A stretch of DNA of 39,699 nucleotides, taken from positions 1 through 39,699 of the forward strand of contig NZ_CAMFQO010000017.1 in assembly GCF_945980375.1 (NCBI RefSeq), in the 5' to 3' direction. Each line of letters opens with the position of its first letter. Positions within the stretch are counted from its first letter, which is position 1. The translations under genes were made by a program, and so were the position numbers. The notes under the pieces are model-generated. The model saw only the letters and a list, made by a program, of their open reading frames with translations, was not told the DNA's origin and searched no databases. This document shows, in pieces, positions 26,709-34,523 of this stretch. This stretch comes from an uncultured Eubacterium sp. (lineage in GTDB: Bacteria > Bacillota > Clostridia > Oscillospirales > Acutalibacteraceae).

Positions 26709-26737
26709 ATATTATCATATATTGTCGTGATTTGCAA
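26709..26737 (-). promoter_or_regulatory. Candidate promoter for the 603-aa protein gene
   Basis: On the minus strand TTGCAA (26737-26732) and TAATAT (26714-26709) are 17 bases apart, 42 bases before the start codon. Other -10-like hexamers overlap it (TATAAT at 26707-26702), so the exact position is uncertain. Confidence 0.5.
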
Positions 26738-26776
26738 CAAGTATTGTCGAGGAGGTTTGGATTACTCTGCATTGCC

Positions 26777-27685
26777 TTATTCAAATTTCGTTGTCACCTG
26801 TTTAATTGCGCCCTCAGGTGAGTATTGCCAATTCGTAATCTTACCGTCTGAAATGTAATACTTCAGCTCCTGTACATCTGCATAATCCTCAAATGCATCA
26901 ACAACAACCAGCTTTACCTTCATTTTTTCGGGTAAAATCGATTTTATAAATACCGACACCCTTTGTCCCGGCTCAAGCTTTTTGTATGGCTCTGCAAGCC
27001 CTGCAAGATTTGGCTCAAGCTCAACAAACACACCATAGTCCTCTATGCTGCGGACAATTCCCGGTACGGTTTCGCCTACGTGGTATTTGCTGACATTTTC
27101 TTTCCATGTGCCGAGCAGCTCCTTGAGCGAAAAGGTAAGCTTGTTTTCCTCCCTCTTTCTTAATACAGTTTGTATAACCTGACCGATTTTCAACCTTTCG
27201 TTAGGGTGATTAATTCGCGATACCGAGAGCATATCGATGGGTATAAGCGAGTTTATGCCGGCACCGATGTCAATAAAGGCTCCGAATTTTTCCAAGTGGG
27301 TTACCCTTGCCGTTATTATGTCACCGCTTGATAATAGGGATATGTAGTCACGCATACATTCAAGCTGAACTATTCTGCGTGACAGCAGGGCATAGTCGTT
27401 GCCGTATTCGTCCTGCTTGATTGCTATAATTTTGAAGCATACAGGCTTGTTAACCTTGCTTATCAGGGCAATGTCACGCACCCTGCCGTCCTCAATTCCA
27501 AGGGCTCCCTCGCACCTCGGAATAACTCCGCTCATCACCCCCAAATCCACGTGCAGATTGTGCTGCGTGTCGCACAGCAGGACTCTGCCTTCCACAATCT
27601 CGCCGTCGGCAATTGCCCTTAAAATTTCATCTCTGCTTGTGAATTTTCTGTCTGAAAAATTTATACCCTCCGGATAATAATTCAT
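26777..27685 (-). CDS. Three-S1-domain RNA-binding protein (RpsA-like)
   Basis: This 302-residue protein is built of three S1 (OB-fold) RNA-binding domains. They lie at about residues 30-100 (EGRVLLCDTQHNLHVDLG), 122-187 (GDIITARVTHLEKFGAFIDIG) and 205-262 (GETVPGIVRSIEDYGVFVEL). The second and third are the most canonical. Similar short S1 proteins occur in Clostridia in place of full-length ribosomal protein S1 and probably bind mRNA at the ribosome or in regulation. It is not long enough to be an E. coli-type S1 (six domains). AAGGAAGG lies before the ATG. It is divergent from the DUF951-prfA operon across a 129-base interval. Confidence 0.88.
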   Translation of the reverse strand: MNYYPEGINFSDRKFTSRDEILRAIADGEIVEGRVLLCDTQHNLHVDLGVMSGVIPRCEGALGIEDGRVRDIALISKVNKPVCFKIIAIKQDEYGNDYALLSRRIVQLECMRDYISLLSSGDIITARVTHLEKFGAFIDIGAGINSLIPIDMLSVSRINHPNERLKIGQVIQTVLRKREENKLTFSLKELLGTWKENVSKYHVGETVPGIVRSIEDYGVFVELEPNLAGLAEPYKKLEPGQRVSVFIKSILPEKMKVKLVVVDAFEDYADVQELKYYISDGKITNWQYSPEGAIKQVTTKFE

Positions 27686-27742
27686 TGTAATCCTTCCTTT
27701 GCTTTAGTATTCAATTCTATGTTGCACCTCTTCAAAATATGT

Positions 27743-27783
27743 TAGGGTACCCTATTGATATGACAGCATAATGGTGTTATAAT
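27743..27783 (+). promoter_or_regulatory. Promoter of the DUF951-prfA operon with adjoining palindrome
   Basis: TTGATA (27755-27760) and TATAAT (27778-27783) are 17 bases apart. A perfect 12-bp palindrome, TAGGGTACCCTA (27743-27754), directly abuts the -35. It looks like a binding site for a dimeric regulator and could also affect the divergent S1-protein gene. The transcription start would fall near 27790, leaving a leader of about 25 bases. Confidence 0.72.
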
Positions 27784-27814
27784 AAAGAATAATTTGATTA
27801 ATTATGGTGATTTC

Positions 27815-28000
27815 GTGAATATTCAGGTTGGAGATGTAATAACGGTAAAAAAGCCACATCCCTGTGGCAGTAAGAATTTTGAGGTTTTGCGTATAGGTGC
27901 TGATTTCAAAATCAAGTGCCTTGGATGCGGTCATGTTGTAACCGTTGCAAGAAGTAAAATAGAAAAAAACATTCGTGTTGTTACACCCGCAGAGCAATAA
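27815..28000 (+). CDS. DUF951 family small protein
   Basis: This 61-residue protein matches the DUF951 family, common in Firmicutes and of unknown function. Diagnostic features are VGDVITVKKPHPCGSKNF, RIGADFKIKCLGCGH and RSKIEKNI. The three cysteines in HPCG and CLGCGH could bind a metal. I choose GTG at 27815 (MNIQVGDV), with GGTGA just upstream and a length typical for the family. A TTG at 27794 would lie too near the transcription start. It is the first gene of the operon, 37 bases before prfA. A translation-related role is suggested only by position. Confidence 0.9.
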   Translation: MNIQVGDVITVKKPHPCGSKNFEVLRIGADFKIKCLGCGHVVTVARSKIEKNIRVVTPAEQ

Positions 28001-28037
28001 TTTGAGTAATTGTAAGCAAGGTAAGTGAGGAATTTTT

Positions 28038-29114
28038 ATGTTTGATAAGCTTGAAGAGGTTGAAAAGAGATATGAGGAGGTAAACGAGCTTGTTTGTCAA
28101 AGCGAGGTTGTTGCGGATATGGAGCGCTACACTGCTTTGATGAAGGAGCTTAAAAATCTTACCCCTATTGTTGAAAAGTTTAGGGAATACAAGCAGGCAA
28201 AGGACACCAACGAGGAAAGCCGAGAAATGCTTGGTGACAGCTCGCTTGATGAAGATTTTGCCGCAATGGTAAAGGAAGAGTTTGAGCAAAGCAGGGAAGA
28301 TATGGAAAGGCTCAGCGAGGAGCTGAAAATTCTTCTTTTGCCTCGCGACCCTAACGATGATAAAAATGTAATCGTAGAAATTCGCGGCGGTGCAGGCGGT
28401 GAGGAAAGTGCACTTTTTGCAGGGGTGCTTTACCGTATGTATTCTATGTATGCCGAGTCAAAGGGCTTTAAGACCGAGGTGCTGTCTGCAAGCGAAACAG
28501 GACTTGGCGGATACAAGGAAATAAGCTTTAGCATCACGGGTGACGGTGCTTATTCAAGGTTTAAGTTTGAGTCGGGAGTTCACCGTGTTCAGCGAGTACC
28601 TGAAACGGAAAGCCAGGGCAGAATTCACACCTCAACAACCACCGTTGCCGTTTTGCCGGAGGCTGAAGAGGTTGATTTTGAGATACTCGATAAGGATTTG
28701 CAGATAGATACCTTCCGTGCATCCGGTGCAGGAGGTCAGCATATTAACAAAACATCATCTGCAATCAGGGTAACGCATATACCTACCGGCACTGTTGTTG
28801 AATGTCAGGACCAACGTTCACAGCACCAAAACAAAGAAAAGGCGCTTCTTGTTCTGCGTGCAAGACTTCTTGATGCAGAAAGAGAAAAGCAAAATGCTCA
28901 AATCGCAGGTGAGCGTAAGGCGCAGGTCGGCACAGGCGACAGAAGTGAAAGAATAAGAACATATAACTATCCGCAGGGCAGAGTTTCCGACCATAGAATT
29001 AACCTTACCCTTTACAAGCTTGAGGCAATTCTTAACGGTGATATGGATGAGCTTATCGATGCACTTATCACCGCAGACACGGCAGAAAAGCTCAAGGCAC
29101 AGGGAGAAGAATAA
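28038..29114 (+). CDS. prfA: Peptide chain release factor 1
   Basis: This 358-residue class I release factor ends translation at UAA and UAG. Domain order is standard: N-terminal helical domain (1-100), then the core with the GGQ motif ([15 protein letters not shown], about residues 230-245) that triggers peptidyl-tRNA hydrolysis. The region of the anticodon-like recognition loop is [13 protein letters not shown], which lacks a plain PxT as written but fits the RF1 alignment around it. GAGG lies upstream of the ATG. It lies three bases before the Sua5-CoaE gene, so the two are translationally linked. Confidence 0.97.
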   Translation: MFDKLEEVEKRYEEVNELVCQSEVVADMERYTALMKELKNLTPIVEKFREYKQAKDTNEESREMLGDSSLDEDFAAMVKEEFEQSREDMERLSEELKILLLPRDPNDDKNVIVEIRGGAGGEESALFAGVLYRMYSMYAESKGFKTEVLSASETGLGGYKEISFSITGDGAYSRFKFESGVHRVQRVPETESQGRIHTSTTTVAVLPEAEEVDFEILDKDLQIDTFRASGAGGQHINKTSSAIRVTHIPTGTVVECQDQRSQHQNKEKALLVLRARLLDAEREKQNAQIAGERKAQVGTGDRSERIRTYNYPQGRVSDHRINLTLYKLEAILNGDMDELIDALITADTAEKLKAQGEE

Positions 29115-29117
29115 GCA

Positions 29118-30686
29118 ATGCAAACAAAACTGCTTGGCACAACTGAATATGATATTGCCGAGGCAGGCAGGATTATAGCAGACGGAGGCCTGGTTGCTTT
29201 TCCTACCGAAACGGTGTACGGCCTCGGAGCCAATGCATTTGATGATGATGCCGTTCGCCGCATTTATTGTGCAAAGGGCAGACCGTCGGATAATCCTCTG
29301 ATTGTACATATTGCTCAAAAGGAGGATATTGCCGAGCTTGTTCGGGAGGTAACTCCAAAGGCGCAGGCACTTATCGACGCATTCTTTCCCGCTCCGTTAA
29401 CTATCATACTGAAAAAGTCGGATAAGATAGGCAGTACTGTCAGCGGAGGACTTGACACCGTTGCTGTTCGTATGCCTCAAAACGAGGTTGCACGTGCAAT
29501 AATCAAGGCAAGCGGTTGTCCTGTTGCGGCGCCGAGTGCAAATACGTCGGGACTGCCGTCGCCTACAAGGGCAAAGTATGTTATTGATGATATGATGGGC
29601 AAGATTGACGCTATCGTTGACGGCGGAGATTGTGAATACGGTGTGGAAAGCACGGTTATCACTCTTGCCGAACCGACTCCCGTTCTTCTTCGTCCCGGTG
29701 CCGTAACAAAGGAAATGATAGAGGCTGTCATCGGCGAAATAAAGATTGCACCTGCCGTTATTGAGGGAATGAAAAATGATGAGGTTGCCGCCTCACCCGG
29801 TATGAAATATAAGCATTATTCCCCAAAGGCAAGGGTTGTAATTGTTAATGCCGACAGGGAGCATTATGAGCAATTTGTCAATTCGCGTAAGGATTGCTTT
29901 GCCTTGTGCTTTGATGATGATAATGTTACCGTTCCAAAGGTGACTTTTGGCAGGGAAAATGACGATTTAAGTCAGGCAAGGGAGCTTTTTGACGCCCTTC
30001 GAATGCTTGACGAAATGGGCGCAAAAAAGGTTTATGCGCGTATTCCCGGCAAGGACGGTGTAGGTATGGCGGTGTATAATCGTCTTATCCGTGCCGCCGC
30101 CTTTGAGATAATAGATTTAACAAAGCCGTTCACCGTTGGCTTAACAGGTCAAACGGGTGCAGGCAAGGGCTATGTTTGTAATGAGCTGAAAAAGCACGGC
30201 TTCAAAATTATTGATTGCGATGCCGTTGCACGCAGTATAACAAAAAAAGGCTCGCCGGTTTTGGACGAGCTTGCAAATGCGTTCGGTAACGATATTCTTG
30301 TTGACGGTGAGCTTGACAGAGGACTGCTTGCGTCGAGGTGCTTTGATACAAAGGAGCATACCGACCTGCTAAACAGCATTACTCATCCGCGTATTGCACA
30401 GCTTTGCAGACAGCAGGCAGACGGCATTTGCGTTCTTGACGCACCTCAGCTTTTCGAGGCAGGTCTTGAAAAGGATTGCTACAAGGTTATTTGCGTTGTT
30501 GCCGATGAGCCTACACGAATAAAGCGCATTATGGCAAGGGATAATATAACAGAGCAGCAGGCAAGAGCGAGAATGTCTGCACAGTATGACGAGGATTTTT
30601 ATATTTCCCACAGTGATTATACAGTCTATAACAACGGCGAGAATATTGCCACACAGATAGAAAATATATTGGAGGTTATCTTATGA
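29118..30686 (+). CDS. Fusion of L-threonylcarbamoyladenylate synthase (Sua5) and dephospho-CoA kinase (CoaE)
   Basis: This 522-residue protein carries two unrelated essential activities. Residues 1-205 are a YrdC/TsaC domain (AFPTETVYGLGANAF, AKGRPSDNPLIVHI, APSANTSGLPSPT) that makes threonylcarbamoyl-AMP for t6A37 tRNA modification. Residues 230-335 are the Sua5 C-terminal domain after the linker SPGMKYKHYSPKA. Residues about 338-522 are CoaE, the last step of coenzyme A synthesis: P-loop G341-LTGQTGAGKG, IIDCDAVAR, and the lid RIKRIMARDNITEQQARARM. The P-loop ends GKG (Gly351) where CoaE normally has GKS/T, removing the Mg2+-binding hydroxyl. The reading frame is continuous. It overlaps the M18 gene by four bases. 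Confidence 0.93.
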   Translation: MQTKLLGTTEYDIAEAGRIIADGGLVAFPTETVYGLGANAFDDDAVRRIYCAKGRPSDNPLIVHIAQKEDIAELVREVTPKAQALIDAFFPAPLTIILKKSDKIGSTVSGGLDTVAVRMPQNEVARAIIKASGCPVAAPSANTSGLPSPTRAKYVIDDMMGKIDAIVDGGDCEYGVESTVITLAEPTPVLLRPGAVTKEMIEAVIGEIKIAPAVIEGMKNDEVAASPGMKYKHYSPKARVVIVNADREHYEQFVNSRKDCFALCFDDDNVTVPKVTFGRENDDLSQARELFDALRMLDEMGAKKVYARIPGKDGVGMAVYNRLIRAAAFEIIDLTKPFTVGLTGQTGAGKGYVCNELKKHGFKIIDCDAVARSITKKGSPVLDELANAFGNDILVDGELDRGLLASRCFDTKEHTDLLNSITHPRIAQLCRQQADGICVLDAPQLFEAGLEKDCYKVICVVADEPTRIKRIMARDNITEQQARARMSAQYDEDFYISHSDYTVYNNGENIATQIENILEVIL

Positions 30687-32083
30687 GTGAAAAAACAAAG
30701 CAGTTAAAGGATATGCTGTTTAACAAAAAGGAAAACGGCATAGATTTTATGACCGAGGATGAGCTCAACGAATGTGATGATTTTTGCGAGGGCTACAAGG
30801 AGTTTCTTGCAGAGTGTAAAACCGAAAGAGAGGTTGCCGCATGGGTAGAGGATATTGCACAGGCAAACGGCTTTCAGCGATTTGACGAGTTTGGAGGAGA
30901 GCTTGAGCCGGGTGCAAAGGTTTACTATATGAACCGAGGCAAATCAATTATTCTTTGTGTAAAGGGTAAAAGAAGCATCAAGGACGGCGTAAGAATTTCT
31001 GCGGCACATATTGATTCTCCGAGAATTGACCTAAAGCAGTGTCCTGTTTATGAGCTTGACGGTCTCGGATACTTCAAAACGCATTACTACGGCGGTATAA
31101 AGAAATATCAGTGGACAGCAATTCCGCTTTCGCTCCACGGCAGAATTTGCAAGAATGACGGCTCCTTTGTTGATGTTCGTATCGGCGAGGAGGCAGGCGA
31201 GCCAAAGTTCTGCATTACCGATATTCTTCCTCATCTTGGTGCAGACCAAATGTCACGCAAGGCAAACGAGCTTGTTAAGGGCGAGGAGCTCAATGTTGTT
31301 ATCGGCTCCCGTCCGTTTAAGGATGATGAGGAAAGCGAAAGAATCAAGCTTAACCTTTTGTCGCTTCTTTATGAAAAGTACGGTATCGTTGAGCGTGATT
31401 TTCTGTCAGCCGAATTAGAGCTTGTGCCTGCCTTTACGGTAGACGATATTGGCTTTGACAGGAGCCTTATCGGTGGCTACGGTCACGATGACAGAGTTTG
31501 CTCATATCCTGCATTGCAGGCTATTCTCAATATCGATGACGCTCCCGAATATACAGCAATTACCGTTCTAACCGATAAAGAGGAAACAGGCTCCGACGGC
31601 AACACAGGCCTTAATTCTTCCTATCTCAAATATTTTATTGAGGACCTTGCAAGGCTTGAGGGCTACGAGGGCAGAGACGTTCTTCGTAATTCAAAGTGCT
31701 TGAGCGCTGATGTTAATGCTGCTTACGACCCAACCTGGTCATCACCGTTTGAAAAAAATAACACAAGCTTTATAAATAATGGAGTTTGCGTAACCAAGTT
31801 TACGGGCTCAAGAGGCAAGAGCGGAACATCCGACGCAAGCGCAGAATATGTCAGCTGGGTAAAATCTCTGCTTGAGGAAAATCATGTTTTGTGGCAGTCG
31901 GGCGAGCTTGGAAAGGTAGATGCAGGCGGCGGAGGAACAGTCGCTATGTATATTGCAAATATGGATGTTGATACCATTGATGTCGGTGTTCCCGTTTTGT
32001 CTATGCATTCACCGTACGAGATTGTGTCAAAGATTGATGTTTATATGGCATACAAGGCATTTTTGACCTTCTTTACAAAATAA
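30683..32083 (+). CDS. M18 family aminopeptidase
   Basis: This 466-residue cytoplasmic metallopeptidase of clan MH removes N-terminal residues from peptides. Dinuclear zinc site motifs are visible: AAHIDSPRIDL (first His/Asp), GGYGHDDRV, the catalytic/ligand Glu pair in TDKEETGSDGN, CLSADVNAAYDPTW and the C-terminal SMHSPYEIVSKID with the last His. HYYGGIKKYQW is a further family marker. Length is typical of the larger M18 enzymes. The ATG overlaps the Sua5-CoaE stop by four bases. It is followed 17 bases later by luxS, in one operon. Confidence 0.95.
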   Translation: MSEKTKQLKDMLFNKKENGIDFMTEDELNECDDFCEGYKEFLAECKTEREVAAWVEDIAQANGFQRFDEFGGELEPGAKVYYMNRGKSIILCVKGKRSIKDGVRISAAHIDSPRIDLKQCPVYELDGLGYFKTHYYGGIKKYQWTAIPLSLHGRICKNDGSFVDVRIGEEAGEPKFCITDILPHLGADQMSRKANELVKGEELNVVIGSRPFKDDEESERIKLNLLSLLYEKYGIVERDFLSAELELVPAFTVDDIGFDRSLIGGYGHDDRVCSYPALQAILNIDDAPEYTAITVLTDKEETGSDGNTGLNSSYLKYFIEDLARLEGYEGRDVLRNSKCLSADVNAAYDPTWSSPFEKNNTSFINNGVCVTKFTGSRGKSGTSDASAEYVSWVKSLLEENHVLWQSGELGKVDAGGGGTVAMYIANMDVDTIDVGVPVLSMHSPYEIVSKIDVYMAYKAFLTFFTK

Positions 32084-32100
32084 GAAACAGGAGATTTATT

Positions 32101-32616
32101 ATGGACTTAATTCCAAGCTTTCAGGTTGATCATAACCGTATTGTGCCGGGTATTTATGAATCAAGGCTCGACACCCTCGGTGAAGAATTTGCCACAACCT
32201 TTGATATTAGGATGAAAAGGCCGAATGCAGAGCCCGCCGTTCATCCAAATGCAATGCACACCATCGAGCATATCATTGCAACCTTTTTGCGTAATGACGA
32301 TGAGTGGAAGGATAGGATAATTTATTGGGGACCAATGGGCTGTCTTACCGGATGCTACCTTATTGTTAAGGGACATCCTACACCGCAGGAGATTTTGCCT
32401 CTTATGATCAGAGCGTATGAATACTGTGCGGATTATGAGGGCGAGGTTCCCGGTGCAAATCCAAAGAACTGCGGCAACTACATTCTTCACGATTTGAATA
32501 TGGCAAGGTACGAGGCAAGGCTTTTTGCAGATATTCTAAAGGCAAATCCGGGCTTTGAGTATCCCGTTGAACAGCGTATCCAAACCGAAAAGGGACAGAT
32601 TTTTTACGATTCATAA
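32101..32616 (+). CDS. luxS: S-ribosylhomocysteine lyase
   Basis: This 171-residue enzyme cleaves S-ribosylhomocysteine to homocysteine and DPD, the precursor of autoinducer-2, in the activated methyl cycle. The metal ligands are H53 and H57 in HTIEH and C124 in NPKNCGNY. The catalytic Cys is C81 in GCLTGCY and the general base is E56. Other signatures: SFQVDHNRIVPGIY and DIRMKRPN. CAGGAG lies upstream of the ATG. No Pfs nucleosidase gene is in the window. An IS200-type element begins about 18 bases after its stop codon. Confidence 0.97.
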   Translation: MDLIPSFQVDHNRIVPGIYESRLDTLGEEFATTFDIRMKRPNAEPAVHPNAMHTIEHIIATFLRNDDEWKDRIIYWGPMGCLTGCYLIVKGHPTPQEILPLMIRAYEYCADYEGEVPGANPKNCGNYILHDLNMARYEARLFADILKANPGFEYPVEQRIQTEKGQIFYDS

Positions 32617-32659
32617 TTCAATATAAGTCAAGACCTCCGGCTAAGCCGGAGGCTTGAGT

Positions 32660-32680
32660 AAGCCCTAGAAGGGCTTTTTA
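32660..32680 (+). terminator. Terminator after luxS, at the IS edge
   Basis: AAGCCCT (32660-32666) pairs with AGGGCTT (32670-32676) around a 3-base loop, followed by TTTTA. It probably ends the DUF951-to-luxS transcript. It lies inside the element's end, so the IS supplies it. Confidence 0.6.
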
Positions 32681-32740
32681 CGGACACAACCCCTAAAGGG
32701 GCACTGAAAAGTTTGCCGACCGCATTGTTTTTTCAGGCTA

Positions 32741-32762
32741 CCCCTAAAGGGGTTATTTTTTT
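32741..32762 (+). terminator. Terminator guarding the IS200 transposase gene
   Basis: CCCCTAAAGGGG (32741-32752) forms a short stem, followed by TTA and a run of T. A second CCCCTAAAGGGG lies at 32690-32701 without a T run. It faces plus-strand transcription coming from luxS. Confidence 0.6.
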
Positions 32763-32764
32763 AC

Positions 32765-33235
32765 CTACTTGTTCACGCTACCCGTAAACGGGTCTACAAA
32801 CTCTTTCAATTCTATTTGGTCTGCTATTTTATCTTCTGTCAATTGATTTCGTATGTACTCTTGTATTTGCTTTTTGTTGCGCCCCACTGTATCTACGAAA
32901 TATCCTCTTGCCCAAAAATGTCGATTCCCATACTTGTATTTTAAATTTGCGTGTCGGTCGAATATCATCAGGCTACTTTTTCCTTTTAGATATCCCATTA
33001 TTTGAGATACACTATATTTCGGCGGTATACTTATTAGCATATGTATATGGTCTTGACACAATTCGGCTTCTATTATCTCTATACCTTTTTGTTTGCATAA
33101 TTGTCTCAATATTTTTCCTATATCTACCTTGATTTCTCCGTAGATTGCCATTCTTCTGTACTTTGGTGCAAACACCACATGGTATTGACATCTCCACCTT
33201 GTATGGTCTAAACTATTTATGTCTTTCTCTTTCAC
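32765..33235 (-). CDS. tnpA: IS200/IS605 family transposase TnpA
   Basis: This 156-residue single-strand DNA transposase of the Y1 HUH superfamily has the histidine pair DHIHMLISIP (metal ligands), the N-terminal YHVVFAPKYRR typical of IS200 and the catalytic tyrosine, probably in GYFVDTVGRNKKQIQEYI near the C-terminus. It appears full length and unbroken. It starts with GTG at 33235, preceded by AAGGAGG. That site is partly buried in a leader hairpin (33248-33296). It is transcribed toward luxS. Confidence 0.96.
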   Translation of the reverse strand: MKEKDINSLDHTRWRCQYHVVFAPKYRRMAIYGEIKVDIGKILRQLCKQKGIEIIEAELCQDHIHMLISIPPKYSVSQIMGYLKGKSSLMIFDRHANLKYKYGNRHFWARGYFVDTVGRNKKQIQEYIRNQLTEDKIADQIELKEFVDPFTGSVNK

Positions 33236-33247
33236 GATTAAGACCTC

Positions 33248-33296
33248 CTTGATATTTTAGTTTTGGTCGGCAAACCTACTTCTAATATATCAAGGT
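33248..33296 (-). promoter_or_regulatory. tnpA leader hairpin that covers part of the ribosome-binding site
   Basis: CCTTGATATTTTAG (33248-33261) pairs with CTAATATATCAAGG (33283-33296), 13 of 14 positions. In the tnpA mRNA the 3' arm ends in AAGG, the first half of the AAGGAGG ribosome-binding site. IS200 elements are known to hold down transposase synthesis with such a leader hairpin. An 11-base sequence within its loop (33266-33276) is complementary to 32711-32721 beyond the gene. Confidence 0.65.
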
Positions 33297-33381
33297 GTTT
33301 TTATTTTGTCACTTCTCTCCTCGCTAAAGCTTTTCCTTTTCCACCTGCATAGCAGGTGGTTGCCTTTGTTACAAACAAAAC

Positions 33382-33418
33382 AAAGGCAGCCTTAATGATT
33401 TGTGTTAAGACTGCCTTT
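33382..33418 (-). terminator. Terminator of radC
   Basis: On the minus strand AAAGGCAG-T-CTTAA (33418 down) pairs with TTAAG-G-CTGCCTTT, ending at 33382, followed by GTTTTGTTTG. It begins in the stop codon of the radC-like gene. Confidence 0.75.
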
Positions 33419-34112
33419 ATTGGTTAAATATGAATGAAAAATCAGTGTTGCTCGCCATGGAAATTGCATCATCCTTGTTCACTATGATGTGATCCGTCAG
33501 CTCTCCTCCCAGCCTGCCGATAAGCTTGCGGGTGTTTATGGTAAAGCTTACATCCGAGTGCGACGGCTCAAGCGATTCACAAATATGATTGTGTGCCATA
33601 ATTACGTATTTCGGTTTGTATATCGTCATTATTTGCGTAATTAAGCTCGGCGAAACACTTGCGTGACTTTCCTCGCCCTTGGCTATGTATTGCGCATTGA
33701 CAACTCGTTTTCGTTCGTCCAAGCATATCATTGCAACTCGCTCAATCTCCTGCAACGAAAGCATGTTTTTTGCATATTCAAGTGTCCTGTCGGTGGTTGT
33801 TAAAAAACGGATTTTCCTGTTTTTTCCAAGCATAATTCTTTGCGGAACTCTTTGCAGCAGGGATATGTATATTGCGGCTGTGGGGTGAATTCCGTCAACC
33901 TTTATCATCTGCAATGCCGGAATCTTTTTTGTGTTTTCAACGGAAACGTATTTTTCGCTCAGGGTGTCGGTGATAGCCTTCGCATCACATCTCGGCAGTG
34001 ATGCACAAAGTGCATTTTCAAGTGCCTGCCAGTAGCTTAATCCGTCAAAGCCGTTGGCAACAAAATCAGCCTTTAGCTTCTTGCGAAGCTCGGATTTTTC
34101 AATGTCTGCCAC
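33417..34112 (-). CDS. radC: RadC family JAB/MPN-domain protein
   Basis: This 231-residue protein has a short helical N-terminal part (about 1-100, with FDGLSYWQALENALC) and a C-terminal RadC/JAB domain carrying the metal-binding motif H-x-H-x9-S-x2-D, seen as AHNHICESLEPSHSDVSFT. The domain resembles MPN+ metalloproteases; the function of RadC proteins is unsettled despite the name. I choose GTG at 34112, eight bases after GGGAGG. An ideal promoter at 34144-34172 starts transcription just upstream, so a longer reading from 34253 would begin before the transcript. It is transcribed away from the tRNA-Gln gene. Confidence 0.85.
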   Translation of the reverse strand: MADIEKSELRKKLKADFVANGFDGLSYWQALENALCASLPRCDAKAITDTLSEKYVSVENTKKIPALQMIKVDGIHPTAAIYISLLQRVPQRIMLGKNRKIRFLTTTDRTLEYAKNMLSLQEIERVAMICLDERKRVVNAQYIAKGEESHASVSPSLITQIMTIYKPKYVIMAHNHICESLEPSHSDVSFTINTRKLIGRLGGELTDHIIVNKDDAISMASNTDFSFIFNQ

Positions 34113-34143
34113 TTCAACCACCTCCCAATTTGCTTCCTGTATA

Positions 34144-34172
34144 ATTTTACCATTTATTCCTCCCTTGTTCAA
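34144..34172 (-). promoter_or_regulatory. Promoter of radC
   Basis: On the minus strand TTGAAC (34172-34167) and an extended -10 TGG-TAAAAT (hexamer 34149-34144) are 17 bases apart. The predicted start of transcription lies about 25 bases before GTG 34112, which fixes the start choice. Confidence 0.75.
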
Positions 34173-34291
34173 GTCCTTGTTTAAGTGAACAAAGCAATTA
34201 TTAAAAGAATTTGCAATAACAAACTTTTTTGCAAAAAACACTTGCATTTTCAAAAATCTGTGTTATAATAATTTAGCAAAAGCGAATACAT

Positions 34292-34365
34292 AGAGGTATA
34301 GTGTAACGGTAACACTCCGGACTCTGACTCCGTCATTTAAGGTTCGAATCCTTATACCTCTGCCA
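34292..34365 (+). tRNA. tRNA-Gln (anticodon CUG)
   Basis: A complete 74-nt tRNA ending in an encoded CCA. Acceptor stem AGAGGTA (34292-34298) pairs with TACCTCT (34355-34361), with G as discriminator base. The D arm is GTGT/ACAC. The anticodon loop CTCTGAC has CTG at its centre, reading CAG (Gln). The T arm is TAAGG-TTCGAAT-CCTTA. The first anticodon-stem pair is a C-U mismatch (CCGGA with TCCGT). Its 3' part and following DNA are repeated at 39198, so it is the likely attachment site of the island to its right. A terminator hairpin follows. Confidence 0.95.
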
Positions 34366-34425
34366 AGAGTAAAACAGGTACCATTAGGTGCCTGTTTTCT
34401 TCTTCTGCGAAGAAGTAAGGATTCG
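34322..34425 (+). repeat. Left 104-bp direct repeat (tRNA-Gln 3' part plus hairpins), attL-like
   Basis: From the anticodon loop of tRNA-Gln through the 3' end, the terminator hairpin and a CTTCTTC-TGC-GAAGAAG hairpin. It matches 39198-39301 at 102 of 104 positions by eye. The two differences fall in the spacer after the tRNA and in the terminator stem. Such duplications of a tRNA 3' end are the classic trace of site-specific integration. Confidence 0.85.
34371..34398 (+). terminator. tRNA-Gln terminator
   Basis: AAAACAGGTACC (34371-34382) pairs with GGTGCCTGTTTT (34387-34398), with one U-G pair and a 4-base loop. It is followed by a pyrimidine-rich CTTCTT. It lies six bases after the CCA end. 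Confidence 0.75.
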
Positions 34426-34504
34426 AAGAATCGTTATTACGAGCAAGGCGAGTAACAAGGTTCTCGGGTACCTGTTCAAAATCTTTGATTTTGGTAACGG
34501 GTGA

Positions 34505-34523
34505 GGTTCTTATACCTCTGCCA
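34505..34523 (+). repeat. Second remnant of the tRNA-Gln 3' end
   Basis: GGTTCTTATACCTCTGCCA is the T loop-to-CCA part of tRNA-Gln with six bases of the T arm (GAATCC) missing. An identical 19-base copy occurs at 39362-39380, at the same place relative to the right-hand repeat. It lies directly before a strong terminator hairpin. Confidence 0.7.

Larger units (their letters stand above)
32634..33359 (-). mobile_element. IS200/IS605-family insertion sequence
   Basis: An element of about 0.73 kb with one transposase gene and a hairpin at each end, as IS200-type elements have in place of inverted terminal repeats. The hairpin downstream of tnpA is CCTCCGGC-TAA-GCCGGAGG (32634-32652). The upstream one is CCACCTGC-ATA-GCAGGTGG (33341-33359). 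The exact cleavage sites lie outside these hairpins and cannot be fixed without an empty site. Internal hairpins with T runs (32660-32680, 32741-32762) block incoming transcription. There is no tnpB or guide-RNA gene, so this is the IS200 type. Confidence 0.85.

Noticed and set aside
32690-32752. Repeated CCCCTAAAGGGG as a possible CRISPR-like array
   Set aside because: Only two copies, each a self-complementary hairpin inside the IS200 end, with no regular spacers and no cas genes.
34113-34253. Longer start of the radC-like gene at 34253
   Set aside because: It would include the -35/-10 promoter inside the coding region. GTG 34112 has both a good ribosome-binding site and the right distance from the promoter.
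34366-34523. T-box or other tRNA-sensing leader after tRNA-Gln
   Set aside because: No downstream gene on the plus strand, no specifier loop or TGGN motif recognised. The repeats are better explained as recombination-site structure.
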